A stretch of 64,000 nucleotides of DNA from Paenibacillus barcinonensis (GTDB taxonomy: Bacteria > Bacillota > Bacilli > Paenibacillales > Paenibacillaceae). Position 1 is the stretch's first letter, and each line of letters opens with the position of its first letter. The notes under the pieces were generated by a model. That model had not been told where the DNA came from. It made no database searches and was given only the letters and a program-made list of their open reading frames with translations. The translations under genes and the position numbers were made by a program. The DNA is taken from the NCBI RefSeq assembly GCF_003217495.1, contig NZ_QJSW01000004.1:310001-374000 (forward strand), given 5' to 3'. This document shows positions 27,518 to 36,535 of this stretch, piece by piece.

Positions 27518-27541
27518 GGGGAGCGAACAACTCCCCTTTTT
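27518..27541 (+). terminator. Intra-operon terminator-like hairpin after the binding-protein gene
   Basis: GGGGAG / CTCCCC with a 7-nt loop and five T lies in the 93-bp gap between the binding-protein and first permease genes. It probably lets only part of the transcription proceed, giving more binding protein than permease. Confidence 0.65.
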
Positions 27542-27564
27542 CCGTTTCGAATGGAGAGTGACCT

Positions 27565-28431
27565 ATGAAAAGAAAAGCCCCGGGAGCATTTCTGTTTCTG
27601 ATGCCTTCCGTAACACTGCTGCTGGTGTTTTTTATCGTACCGATTGTATTAACAATCTGTTTCGCTTTCACCAATATGGCTTTGACCGGTGCAGCAGCCA
27701 AAAATCTGGAATTCGTCGGGTTTCAGAACTTTGTAAACATGTTTCAGGACCCGGATTTTCGAATCAGCGTGTGGCGTACGCTTGTATTTCTGATCTTCTC
27801 TGCGGTTATCGGTCAGGTCGTGCTTGGCTTTATCCTTGCCCTGCTTATGAAAGAAAAAAATGTAACGTTTCGCCGCATCATCGGCATTATCGTTATCGCC
27901 GGCTGGGTAACGCCTGAGATTGTTGTGGCGTTCTGTATGGTTGCCTTTTTCAGTGATAACGGTTCGTTGAATCAGATACTGGGCTGGTTCGGCGTGAGCC
28001 CCATCTCCTGGCTGTTCAGCTTCCCGATGGTCAGTGTCGTTATCGCCAACATCTGGCACGGAACGGCGTTTTCCATGATGGTGTACCAGTCGGCACTGGA
28101 TGATATTCCTAAAGAAGTCGAGGAGGCCGCCATTATTGATGGCTCCACCGGATTTCAGATTATTCGCCATATCACCATTCCGATGGTGAAAGGCTCTATT
28201 GTAACCAACATGATGCTAGTGACATTGCAGACGTTAGGTGTGTTTACCCTGATCTATACGATGACAGGTGGTGGACCGGGCACATCCACGCAGACTTTGC
28301 CTATCTTTATGTATAATCAGGCGTTTGTAAACTATCAATTTGGCTACGGAACGGCAATATCGCTTGTGCTGCTCTTTATCGGTATTATCGCCAGCCTGTT
28401 CTATATCCGTTCCATGAAAGTGAAAGTGTAA
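27565..28431 (+). CDS. ABC sugar permease, MalF/UgpA type
   Basis: The 288-residue inner membrane protein has six hydrophobic segments and the EAA loop KEVEEAAIIDGSTGFQIIRHITIPMVKG (about residues 182-209) that contacts the ATPase. It is a MalF-like subunit of a CUT1 sugar importer. A GGAGAG site precedes the ATG. It forms the membrane channel with the next gene product. No ATPase gene is in the operon, which is usual for CUT1 systems of Bacillota that share an MsmX-type ATPase. Confidence 0.88.
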   Translation: MKRKAPGAFLFLMPSVTLLLVFFIVPIVLTICFAFTNMALTGAAAKNLEFVGFQNFVNMFQDPDFRISVWRTLVFLIFSAVIGQVVLGFILALLMKEKNVTFRRIIGIIVIAGWVTPEIVVAFCMVAFFSDNGSLNQILGWFGVSPISWLFSFPMVSVVIANIWHGTAFSMMVYQSALDDIPKEVEEAAIIDGSTGFQIIRHITIPMVKGSIVTNMMLVTLQTLGVFTLIYTMTGGGPGTSTQTLPIFMYNQAFVNYQFGYGTAISLVLLFIGIIASLFYIRSMKVKV

Positions 28432-28450
28432 TGATGAAGGAGGTGTGCTT

Positions 28451-29278
28451 ATGATGGTCAAACACGGTATTCAACGTAAAATCCAGTATGGCATTCTGGT
28501 CTTCCTCGGCCTTTGCTTTCTATTGCCGCTGCTCTGGATTATTCTCGCATCCTTTGATCCCAATGCACAGCAAGGCATCAAGATGCCTTCAACCTGGACG
28601 CTGCAAAATTTCAAGGATGTTCTTAGTGATGAAAGCAATCTGCGCTCGTTCGGTGTAGGTCTGGTTCTGTCAGGAGGGCAGGCGATACTTGTTGTTGCTG
28701 TATCTGTACTGGCAGCCTATCCGTTGTCCCGCTACGAGATGCGGTTTAAGAAAAGCTTCTTGTTATCCATTCTGTTTATGACGGCTTTGCCGATTACAGC
28801 GGTGATGGTTCCCGTGTTTCAGATGTTTCTATTCTTCAAAATGCAGAACTCCATCATTGCCACGATGCTGTTTCTGACCGCTTCATCTCTGCCTTATGGA
28901 ATCTGGATGATGAAGAATTTCATGGATTCGGTTCCGATTGATCTGGAGGAATCCGCGTGGATTGATGGTGCTTCCGTCTGGAGAGGCTTGCGCAGCATTG
29001 TCGCTCCACTGATGCTGCCAGGCATTGCCACGATCGCCATCTTTACCTTTTCAGGCAGCTGGGGCAACTTTTTTGTACCGTATATACTGCTTCAGACCCC
29101 GGAGAAACTGCCTGCTTCTGTTACGATTTATCAATTCTTCGGCAGTCACGGCATGGTAGAGTACGGCAGACTTGCTGCCTTCTCGATGTTATACACGATG
29201 CCTTCCGTTGTACTTTATATCTTCTCCCAGCGGTATATGTCCAAAGGCTTCAGCATGGGCGGAGCAACAAAAGGATAG
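28451..29278 (+). CDS. ABC sugar permease, MalG/UgpE type
   Basis: The 275-residue membrane protein has six segments and the EAA-type loop DLEESAWIDGASVWRGLRSIVAPLMLPG (about residues 177-204). It is the MalG-like partner of the preceding permease. The start is ATG 28451, 6 nt after AAGGAGG (28438-28444), not the GTG at 28445, which touches that site. The gap to the previous gene is short, so the two are cotranscribed. Confidence 0.88.
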   Translation: MMVKHGIQRKIQYGILVFLGLCFLLPLLWIILASFDPNAQQGIKMPSTWTLQNFKDVLSDESNLRSFGVGLVLSGGQAILVVAVSVLAAYPLSRYEMRFKKSFLLSILFMTALPITAVMVPVFQMFLFFKMQNSIIATMLFLTASSLPYGIWMMKNFMDSVPIDLEESAWIDGASVWRGLRSIVAPLMLPGIATIAIFTFSGSWGNFFVPYILLQTPEKLPASVTIYQFFGSHGMVEYGRLAAFSMLYTMPSVVLYIFSQRYMSKGFSMGGATKG

Positions 29279-29290
29279 GAGGAAACACAG

Positions 29291-32074
29291 ATGACAAACC
29301 CCAAAACAGCACATCTGATCTCACACACGCATTGGGATCGGGAATGGTACATGCCATATGAGCATCATCATGTGTTGCTGGTTGAACTCATGGATACGCT
29401 GCTGGATACGCTTGATCAGGACCCGGAATATCGTTATTTTCATCTGGACGGGCAGACGATTATTCGTGAGGATTATTTACAGGTTAGACCGGACCAGCAG
29501 GAGAGGCTGGATCGTTACATTCGTGAAGGACGCATTCAATTTGGACCGTGGTACGTGTTACAGGATGAATTTCTGACGAGCAGTGAGGCCAACCTGCGGA
29601 ATCTGCTGATTGGGCATCGGGATGCCCAACCGTTCGGAGTGATCTCCAAAACCGGATATTTCCCGGATTCCTTCGGTAATATGGGACAGGCTCCACAGAT
29701 TTTGCAGCAGGCGGACATTCAGAATGCCATCTTCGGGCGCGGGGTAAAGCCTACCGGATTCAACAACGCTGTTGTGGATGCGGAAGCGTATGAATCCCCT
29801 TATTCAGAGATGATCTGGCGTTCACCGGATGGCTCGGAGGTGCTTGGTATTCTGTTTGCGAATTGGTACTGCAATGGAATGGAAGTGCCTGTGGACCCGG
29901 AGCAAGCGAAAGTGTACTGGGACAAAAATCTGCAGGATGCCGAGAAATTCGCATCAACACCGCATTTGCTTTTCATGAATGGTTGTGACCACCAGCCGAT
30001 ACAGACGGACCTGCCTGCGGCACTTCGAACCGCCTCTGAGCTGTATCCTGATATTCATTTTGTACACTCCAATTTCGATGACTACATCGAGGCGGTGTCC
30101 CGGCATGTCCCGGACAATCTGGCGACGATCCAAGGTGAGCTCCGCAGTCAGCACACGGACGGTTGGGGAACGCTGGTGAATACGGCCTCGGCGCGTGTGT
30201 ATCTGAAACAGTTGAATCAGCAAGGACAGACGTTATTGGAAAAGGTAGCGGAGCCCCTTGCAGCGATGGCGCATGCTGCGGGCGTCAAAGCATACCCGCA
30301 TCATCTGCTCACTCATGCGTGGAAGATGCTTATGCAGAACCATCCACATGACAGCATCTGTGGCTGCAGTGTGGATGAGGTGCACCGCGAGATGGTGACC
30401 CGGTTTGCCAAAAGCAGACAGCTGGCCGAGAAGCTTGTGTCCCAGACGGCTCAGGCCATTGGCGAATCCGTTGATGTAAAGTCGAGCGAAGCCTGGGGAG
30501 AGGATGCGGTGCTGTTCACCGTTCTGAATACAGCGGGATGGACAAGAAATGGCATCATTGAGCAGGAGCTGATTGTAGATAAAGCCTTTTTCCCGGAAGG
30601 ACCGAATCCGCAGGCGCTTGCGCGCAAACTTGAAGAAGCCGCGCTGCCAGCATATCAGATCGTCGATTCAGCAGGCAATATTTATGAGGCAGAGATTGTT
30701 GATCTCGGGGTTCACTTCGGTTATGAGCTGCCCAAAGACCGTTTCCGACAGCCATATATGGCCCGTAAAGTTAAGGTGACTTTCCAGGCGAGGCAGGTTC
30801 CCGCTCTTGGTTATCAGACCTATGGTCTGGTACCGGCCAGAGAACAGAAGAGCAGTTCGGTGAACGGCGTTCAGGCTGAGGGAAATGTGATGGAAAATCA
30901 ATATTTGCGTCTGGCCGTGCTGGATAACGGAACGGTTACATTGTTGGATAAACGATCAGGTAAGGAATATGTTGGACTGAATGCCTATGAGAATACGGGT
31001 GATATCGGTAATGAATATGTGTATCGCCAGCCGGATGGGGAGCAGGCAATTACTACGGAGCACCTCCAAGCCGAGCTGCGTCTCCTGGAACATACACCTT
31101 ATCGTGCTGTCATGGAAAGTGTGCTGCATTGGCACATTCCGGCCGGGGCAGATGAATTGTTTGAGCAGGAGAAGCGGTATATGATTCCGTTTACGGAGCG
31201 CAAGGCGCAGCGTGTTCAGGATACGGTTCCTCTCACAATCACCACAACGTATACACTTGAAGCAGAGAGTGATATGGTCAAAGTGAGAACTGAGTTTAAT
31301 AATCAGGCAAGGGATCATCGTCTGCGTGCATTATTTCCGTCCGGCCTGGTGACCGACAGTCATTCTGCTGATTCCATCTTTGAAGTCGCCAAACGGCCGA
31401 ACACTCCGGCGAAGGAGTGGGTGAACCCAAGCAATGCACAGCATCAGCAGGCATTCGTATATGTGACGGATGAAGCAACAGGACTGATGGTTGCTAACAA
31501 AGGGCTGAATGAATACGAGATTTTGCAGACGTCCTCAGGGAGCACAATTGCTGTCACCTTGCTTCGCGCTTCGTCCGAGCTGGGAGATTGGGGGGTATTC
31601 GAGACACCGGAAGCCCAGTGCCAAGGGCCCCAATCAGTGGAATATGCACTGATTCCGTTTGCAGGAGATGCAGCGAGGTCTGGAGCTTGCGCAAGCGCCT
31701 ATGTGTACCCTATACCATGGACGACGGTGCAACTCGGGACTCTTGCTCATACGTACGCCAAGGAAGCTCTGCCGATAGATGGAGTCAAGGCAGGCGAATC
31801 GACATTACCACCGTACAAGCAGTGGCTTGACTGGAACAGCGAACATTCCACACTCGCTTTTTCCACCTTCAAGATTGCTGAAGAAACGGGTGATGTTATT
31901 GCGCGTTGGTTTAACTTAACTGCTGAGTCGGCTGAGCTACAGGCACAGACAGGTTTCGAATGTACTGCCGTGTATGAGAGTGATGTGCTTGAACGGGTAA
32001 AGGATACGCTGGAAGAGAAGCTACAGATGGTATCGGGACATAAGATTGTTACCCAGGGATATCAACTGTGTTAA
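29291..32074 (+). CDS. GH38 alpha-mannosidase
   Basis: The 927-residue protein has the family 38 zinc-binding start HTHWDREWY (residues 12-20), the nucleophile aspartate in GYFPDSFGNMGQ (D126), the HPHDSICGCSVDEVHREM segment near 350 and a long C-terminal beta region. It hydrolyses terminal alpha-mannosyl residues by retention, needs a divalent metal, and works in the cytosol. It begins 12 nt after the MalG-type gene with TAGGAGG in the gap, so it is the last gene of the mannoside operon. With the GH125 enzyme it would degrade imported alpha-mannosides of differing linkage. The preferred linkage is not readable from sequence. Confidence 0.9.
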   Translation: MTNPKTAHLISHTHWDREWYMPYEHHHVLLVELMDTLLDTLDQDPEYRYFHLDGQTIIREDYLQVRPDQQERLDRYIREGRIQFGPWYVLQDEFLTSSEANLRNLLIGHRDAQPFGVISKTGYFPDSFGNMGQAPQILQQADIQNAIFGRGVKPTGFNNAVVDAEAYESPYSEMIWRSPDGSEVLGILFANWYCNGMEVPVDPEQAKVYWDKNLQDAEKFASTPHLLFMNGCDHQPIQTDLPAALRTASELYPDIHFVHSNFDDYIEAVSRHVPDNLATIQGELRSQHTDGWGTLVNTASARVYLKQLNQQGQTLLEKVAEPLAAMAHAAGVKAYPHHLLTHAWKMLMQNHPHDSICGCSVDEVHREMVTRFAKSRQLAEKLVSQTAQAIGESVDVKSSEAWGEDAVLFTVLNTAGWTRNGIIEQELIVDKAFFPEGPNPQALARKLEEAALPAYQIVDSAGNIYEAEIVDLGVHFGYELPKDRFRQPYMARKVKVTFQARQVPALGYQTYGLVPAREQKSSSVNGVQAEGNVMENQYLRLAVLDNGTVTLLDKRSGKEYVGLNAYENTGDIGNEYVYRQPDGEQAITTEHLQAELRLLEHTPYRAVMESVLHWHIPAGADELFEQEKRYMIPFTERKAQRVQDTVPLTITTTYTLEAESDMVKVRTEFNNQARDHRLRALFPSGLVTDSHSADSIFEVAKRPNTPAKEWVNPSNAQHQQAFVYVTDEATGLMVANKGLNEYEILQTSSGSTIAVTLLRASSELGDWGVFETPEAQCQGPQSVEYALIPFAGDAARSGACASAYVYPIPWTTVQLGTLAHTYAKEALPIDGVKAGESTLPPYKQWLDWNSEHSTLAFSTFKIAEETGDVIARWFNLTAESAELQAQTGFECTAVYESDVLERVKDTLEEKLQMVSGHKIVTQGYQLC

Positions 32075-32119
32075 GTCCGTGAAGGGCCCGTCATCATTAG
32101 TATGAAGCTTGAGCATTCC

Positions 32120-32191
32120 AAAATACGGGAAGCTGCTAATATGCGGCTTCTCGTATTTTCAGGTTAGCCAGTAATTACTGGCTGGCCTTTT
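32120..32191 (+). terminator. Tandem terminators ending the mannoside operon
   Basis: First, AAAATACG / CGTATTTT (32120-32127, 32152-32159), extended inward by AAGC/GCTT-type pairing. Second, an 18-bp perfect palindrome AGCCAGTAATTACTGGCT at 32166-32183 followed by GGCC and five T. Confidence 0.75.
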
Positions 32192-32366
32192 TGGGGTTGC
32201 TAGAGATGAGCGAGGAATTGGTATAAACAGCTTTAGTATTATTTATGTAAACATATGTCGTAATATTATATATTTATTGTCGTGAGTTTCGATTAAAAAT
32301 AGATGCACCATATGATACCTTATAGGTAAATGTCAGAATATTGTATACTATGGAGGGAAGACATTC

Positions 32367-33371
32367 GTGACCATTCGTATAGGTAAAATCAGCTTGTGGC
32401 ATGTTCATGCATGGGATTACATCAAACAAGTACAGGAGCATCAGGATACCGTTATGGCGGCTGTTTGGGATGAAGATGCAAAGCGGGGGCAGGAAGCGGC
32501 TGACCGGCTGAAGGTTCCCTTTTATGCATCTCTTGACGATATGCTGGCTCAGGATAACATTGATGCGGTTATTGTAGATGCACCAACACGTCTGCATGGA
32601 GAAGTCATTACATCCGCCGCCAAGGCAGGCAAACATATTTTTACCGAAAAAGTCATTGCAGCTACACAAGCGGAGTCCAATGTTATTTTGAAAGAGGTTC
32701 AGGCGAATCAGGTGAAAATGACGGTTTCTTTACCGCGTCTCTATGCTGGTTATACGGCTACGATTCAGGAAGTGCTTGAACGGGGAATGCTTGGACAAAT
32801 TACGTATGTAAGGGTGCGGTTATCTCACGATGGCGCAATTACAGACTGGCTGCCACAGCATTTCTACAGCTTGCAGGACTGCCAGGGCGGGGCTTTGATT
32901 GATCTGGGCTGTCACCCGATGTACTTGACCCGCTTGTTTCTGAATCAGGAAGTTACCGGGGTAAACGCAAGCTTTGGATATATTACAGGCAAAGAAGTTG
33001 AGGATAATGCAGTGGCAACACTATCGACCGATTCGGGAGCGATTGGAGTAGTGGAGGCGGGGTTTGTGAATAGCTATTCGCCATTTACTATTGAGGTACA
33101 TGGTACACAGGGCACAATGCTGTATGGTACACCTGAGGATAAATTGCTGATTCGCACGAAGGAAGGGGAGAAAGCGTATAGCGAATGGACAGAGCTTCCT
33201 GTTGCCGAAAATGTAGAAAGCGCATTCAATCAATGGGTGTCGCATATCCAGCAGGATACAGAAGCCAGCGATAACCTGGATATGGCGATGGAGTTAACTC
33301 GCCTGATGGAAGCAGCGAATCGTTCAGCGAAGGAAGGCCGACGTGTTGCTCTCGATGAGCTGGAGAGCTAG
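32367..33371 (+). CDS. Gfo/Idh/MocA-family oxidoreductase
   Basis: The 334-residue protein has an N-terminal nucleotide-binding region (ITIGKISLWHVHAWDYIKQVQ) lacking the usual GxGxxG, with the conserved lysine in KHIFTEKVIAA near residue 96 (EKP is replaced by EKV), and the C-terminal dimer/substrate domain with GGALIDLGCHPMYLTRLF. These are NAD(P)-dependent dehydrogenases or epimerases of sugars and inositols. Translation starts at GTG 32367, 9 nt after GGAGGG. It heads a three-gene set with an AraC regulator and a second family member. The absent glycine motif suggests altered or lost cofactor binding. Substrate unknown. Confidence 0.8.
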   Translation: MTIRIGKISLWHVHAWDYIKQVQEHQDTVMAAVWDEDAKRGQEAADRLKVPFYASLDDMLAQDNIDAVIVDAPTRLHGEVITSAAKAGKHIFTEKVIAATQAESNVILKEVQANQVKMTVSLPRLYAGYTATIQEVLERGMLGQITYVRVRLSHDGAITDWLPQHFYSLQDCQGGALIDLGCHPMYLTRLFLNQEVTGVNASFGYITGKEVEDNAVATLSTDSGAIGVVEAGFVNSYSPFTIEVHGTQGTMLYGTPEDKLLIRTKEGEKAYSEWTELPVAENVESAFNQWVSHIQQDTEASDNLDMAMELTRLMEAANRSAKEGRRVALDELES

Positions 33372-33394
33372 ATCAGGTTAAGGAGGAAGGGGTC

Positions 33395-34321
33395 TTGAGT
33401 CTATATCCGTATGGGAAAATGCTCGACCGGCAGGATCTGCTGGAACGGCTTGATATTATCGTGGTATGGGGACATTACGAAATTCGTGTGCTGCGTTTCC
33501 ATCTGACGACGTTTCCAGCGGGACGTATTGTGGATTTTCATAACCATGCGGAATATGAATTCCATCTGATCCCCAGAGGCAAAGGCAAGGTGATTATTGA
33601 TGATCAGTCTCATGCATTATCTGAAGGCATGTTATATCTGACCGGACCTGGTGTTATTCATTATCAGGAGGCGGACGCGGAGGAGGATATGGATGAGCTA
33701 TGTCTTCACGTGGACATTGTACATAAGCCTCGAGAGCATGTCGATCCATGGGAGGCTGCGGAATCGGAGGAGACGATTGAAAAGCTGAGCACACTGCCAC
33801 ATATTCCCGTTCAGGACTATCACCGTGCGATGTCGTGTTTTCTTGAAGCCTATGAAGCCTGCGATCATAAAATGGTCGGATATTATACCTCGATCAAGCA
33901 GCTGGTAGTCAGCATCCTGCTCAAAACCGTTCGCGCGTATGATAACGGCGGCATTCGGGCTGAAGCACCTGTGCGGGACATGACGGCATATCGTTATGAT
34001 TTTGCAGTGCAATACATGGAGGCTAATCATGCTTCGGCTGTAACACTGGAGCATGTCGCCGAGAAGCTGCATATCAGCAGTCGTCAGCTGCAACGTATCT
34101 TCTACCAGGTGCAGCCAGATATGCCGTTCAGCCGCGTGCTGGAAGATATTCGTTTGCGCGCAGTGTGCCATACTCTTCAGGAGAGCAATGCCTCCATTGA
34201 GCAGATTGCACTGGCCTCCGGCTTTAACAACGCCAACTACTTACATGCTGTGTTTCGCAAGCGTCTCGGGATGACCCCGTCGGCTTTTCGCAAAATGAAG
34301 CAACCAATCTCCGTAAAATAA
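33395..34321 (+). CDS. AraC-family regulator with cupin domain
   Basis: The 308-residue protein has an N-terminal cupin (FHNHAEYEFHLIPRGKGKVIIDDQSHALSEGMLYLTGPGVIHYQE, about residues 47-91) and a C-terminal AraC DNA-binding domain (YMEANHASAVTLEHVAEKLHISSRQLQRIFYQVQPDMPFSRVLEDIRLRAVCHTL...IALASGFNNANYLHAVFRKRLGMTPSAFRK). Translation starts at TTG 33395 after AAGGAGG. It lies between two oxidoreductase genes and probably activates them when a specific sugar is present. The link is by position. Confidence 0.83.
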   Translation: MSLYPYGKMLDRQDLLERLDIIVVWGHYEIRVLRFHLTTFPAGRIVDFHNHAEYEFHLIPRGKGKVIIDDQSHALSEGMLYLTGPGVIHYQEADAEEDMDELCLHVDIVHKPREHVDPWEAAESEETIEKLSTLPHIPVQDYHRAMSCFLEAYEACDHKMVGYYTSIKQLVVSILLKTVRAYDNGGIRAEAPVRDMTAYRYDFAVQYMEANHASAVTLEHVAEKLHISSRQLQRIFYQVQPDMPFSRVLEDIRLRAVCHTLQESNASIEQIALASGFNNANYLHAVFRKRLGMTPSAFRKMKQPISVK

Positions 34322-34352
34322 TATAACCATTACTAAAGTGAGGGTGATCAGG

Positions 34353-35438
34353 ATGAGTAAAGTATATCGTATTGGAATTATCGGCTGTGGGGGCATTGCA
34401 AATGGCAAACATCTGCCGAGCCTGAGTAAGCTGGATAACGTTGAACTGGCTGCTTTCTGTGACATTGTAAAGGAGCGTGCAGAGCAGGCGAAGAAGCAGT
34501 ACGGTTCCGAAGGGGCAGAGGTATACACGGATTATAAGGAGCTGCTGCAGGACGCTTCGCTGGATATTGTGCATGTGCTTACACCGAACATTTCCCATGC
34601 GGAGATTTCCATAGCGGCGCTTGAGGCAGGCAAACATGTCATGTGTGAAAAGCCGATGGCAAAGACGGCAGCAGAAGCGCAGCTTATGCTGGAAGCCGCA
34701 GAACGTACGGGGAAAAAGTTGACCATCGGATACAATAACCGTTTCCGTCAGGACAGTCTGTATCTGAAGCAGCTGTGTGATGCAGGTGAGCTTGGTTCGA
34801 TCTATTTTGCCAAAGCCCATGCCATTCGAAGAAGAGCTGTGCCGACCTGGGGTGTATTTCTGGATGAAGAGAAGCAGGGCGGGGGCCCGTTGATCGACAT
34901 TGGAACACATGCACTGGATCTCACGTTGTGGATGATGAATAATTATCAGCCGAAAGTGGTGCTTGGCACGACACATCACGAACTTTCCCAGAGAGAAAAT
35001 GCGGCGAATGCATGGGGCCCCTGGGACCCTCAGCAGTTCTCGGTTGAGGATTCGGCTTTTGGTATGATCGTGATGGAAAATGGGGCAACCATCATGCTGG
35101 AATCCAGCTGGGCATTGAACTCTCTGGATGTGGATGAGGCCAAATGCAGCCTGAGTGGTACCGAAGCAGGTGCGGACATGAAAAATGGACTTCGAATTAA
35201 TGGTGAGAAGTTCAGTCGCCTGTACACTAACGAGATTGAACTAAGCTCGGGCGGTGTTGATTTCTATGAAGGAGCTTCTGAAGATGCGCCGGACATCGAG
35301 ATGAGAAAATGGATCGAAGCGATCGACAAGGATATCGAGCCGGTGGTTACACCCAGACAGGCGCTGGTGGTTTCACAGATTCTGGAGGCCATCTACGAGT
35401 CTGCACGGACGGGCAAAGCAGTTTACTTTAATAACTGA
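34353..35438 (+). CDS. Gfo/Idh/MocA-family oxidoreductase
   Basis: The 361-residue protein has an intact NAD(P)-binding start (YRIGIIGCGGIANGKHLPSLSKL), the EKP motif (HVMCEKPMAKTAAEAQLML, lysine near residue 96) and GGGPLIDIGTHALDLTLWMM with the catalytic D/H pair. It is a sugar or cyclitol dehydrogenase of the MocA group. ATG 34353 follows GTGAGGGTGATCAGG. It closes the three-gene set and is followed by a terminator. Unlike the paralogue two genes upstream, it keeps all catalytic motifs, so a catalytic/noncatalytic pair or two sequential steps are possible. Confidence 0.85.
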   Translation: MSKVYRIGIIGCGGIANGKHLPSLSKLDNVELAAFCDIVKERAEQAKKQYGSEGAEVYTDYKELLQDASLDIVHVLTPNISHAEISIAALEAGKHVMCEKPMAKTAAEAQLMLEAAERTGKKLTIGYNNRFRQDSLYLKQLCDAGELGSIYFAKAHAIRRRAVPTWGVFLDEEKQGGGPLIDIGTHALDLTLWMMNNYQPKVVLGTTHHELSQRENAANAWGPWDPQQFSVEDSAFGMIVMENGATIMLESSWALNSLDVDEAKCSLSGTEAGADMKNGLRINGEKFSRLYTNEIELSSGGVDFYEGASEDAPDIEMRKWIEAIDKDIEPVVTPRQALVVSQILEAIYESARTGKAVYFNN

Positions 35439-35451
35439 TTCGCTATTCCCA

Positions 35452-35486
35452 AACCTCTGTCCCTTTCACAAGGGAAGGGGTTTTTT
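35452..35486 (+). terminator. Terminator after the oxidoreductase set
   Basis: AACC...TCCCTT pairs with AAGGGA...GGTT with a small internal bulge, followed by six T. Confidence 0.75.
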
Positions 35487-35714
35487 GTGCATTTGTTAAG
35501 AAGTATAGAGAGCAGAGGAGCCGTCCCATCTGCAAGCAGACAGAACGCTAACTCATTTTTGTTAGTGTAATGAACAAGTGCCTGCACTATGGTAATGAGG
35601 CTTTGCACAGTAGCAGCAGCCCTTTTATACTCTGTTCACCAGGTGTATCTCGACATGAAGAGAGTGGATTTGAAGCGGAAAACGAAATAAATGTTGTTGT
35701 TTATGAAAAAAGTA
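35487..35714. other. Intergenic stretch without recognised features
   Basis: I see no gene, RNA motif or repeat between the terminator and the next promoter. Confidence 0.5.
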
Positions 35715-35763
35715 TTGCATATCAGTTTAGTCGGAATTATATTAATGGTATAAGGTCTAGACC
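35715..35763 (+). promoter_or_regulatory. Peptide operon promoter with palindromic operator
   Basis: TTGCAT (35715-35720), a 17-nt spacer and TATATT (35738-35743) form a good sigma-A promoter. GGTCTAGACC (35754-35763), a perfect 10-bp palindrome, sits just downstream of the predicted start point and resembles the GGTC/GACC half-sites of FadR-subfamily GntR repressors, probably the protein encoded by the first gene. Confidence 0.65.
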
Positions 35764-35785
35764 ATAAACAGATCGGGGTGTTCAA

Positions 35786-36535
35786 ATGTTTAATCCATTC
35801 TCCTTTCGTTTCGAAAAAGTATCAACGAAAAAGGTTAGTGAATTTATTCGGGAACAGCTCGAGGAAGCTATCATTTTAAAAGAGCTGATGAGTGAAGAGC
35901 AGCTCCCGTCGGAGCGAGATTTGGCGGAGATGTTTGATGTAAGCCGTATTACTGTACGCGAAGCACTCTCTGCACTGGAGGATAAGGGATTAATCGAGAA
36001 AAGAGTGGGGGCTAAAGGTGGATCATTTGTCCTGCCACTGACAGCTAACTCCCATAAACGTACAAGAGAAGAGATCAAGCGGGATTGGGCTCACATGCTC
36101 AAGGTGTTTGAATATCGCACAATCATTGAGCCGGAAGCGGCTTTCCTGGCTGCTGAGCGGATCACCGCAGGCGAGCTTGAGCTGCTGTATGACTATATGA
36201 AGCAAAGTATTGAGCCGGACTGTACGCGTGAGTGGTTCAGGGCACTGGATGTTAAATTCCACCTGACCATAGCTAAAGCTTCAGGGAATCCCTACTGCGA
36301 AAGAGCTGTGAGGCAGATCCGAACCAAGATTAACCCGGCGCTTGATCTGATGCCTTATAATGAGCAAATTCGTTCAGTGAACTACGAGGTACATATGGAA
36401 ATTCTCGAAGCGCTGAAGTCTAGGGATAGCATGAATTCACGGGAGACGATGAAAAGGCATATCGAGTTTTCGGCCGATGCAATCTATGCCCGGCTGGTGT
36501 CTGAGTCTGAGGAAAAGGAAAGGAATGAAGTATAA
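35786..36535 (+). CDS. GntR-family regulator, FadR/FCD type
   Basis: The 249-residue protein has a GntR winged helix (KVSEFIREQLEEAIILKELMSEEQLPSERDLAEMFDVSRITVREALSALEDKGLIEKRVGAKGGSFV, residues about 12-76) and an FCD ligand-binding domain (MLKVFEYRTIIEPEAAFLAAER...DVKFHLTIAKASGNPYCERAVRQIR...HMEILEALKSRD) with the D/H residues used for metal-dependent effector binding. It is first in an operon with an M20 hydrolase, a peptide ABC importer and an S9 peptidase; its stop codon directly touches the next ATG. Probably an autorepressor relieved by an amino acid or acylated peptide. Confidence 0.86.
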   Translation: MFNPFSFRFEKVSTKKVSEFIREQLEEAIILKELMSEEQLPSERDLAEMFDVSRITVREALSALEDKGLIEKRVGAKGGSFVLPLTANSHKRTREEIKRDWAHMLKVFEYRTIIEPEAAFLAAERITAGELELLYDYMKQSIEPDCTREWFRALDVKFHLTIAKASGNPYCERAVRQIRTKINPALDLMPYNEQIRSVNYEVHMEILEALKSRDSMNSRETMKRHIEFSADAIYARLVSESEEKERNEV

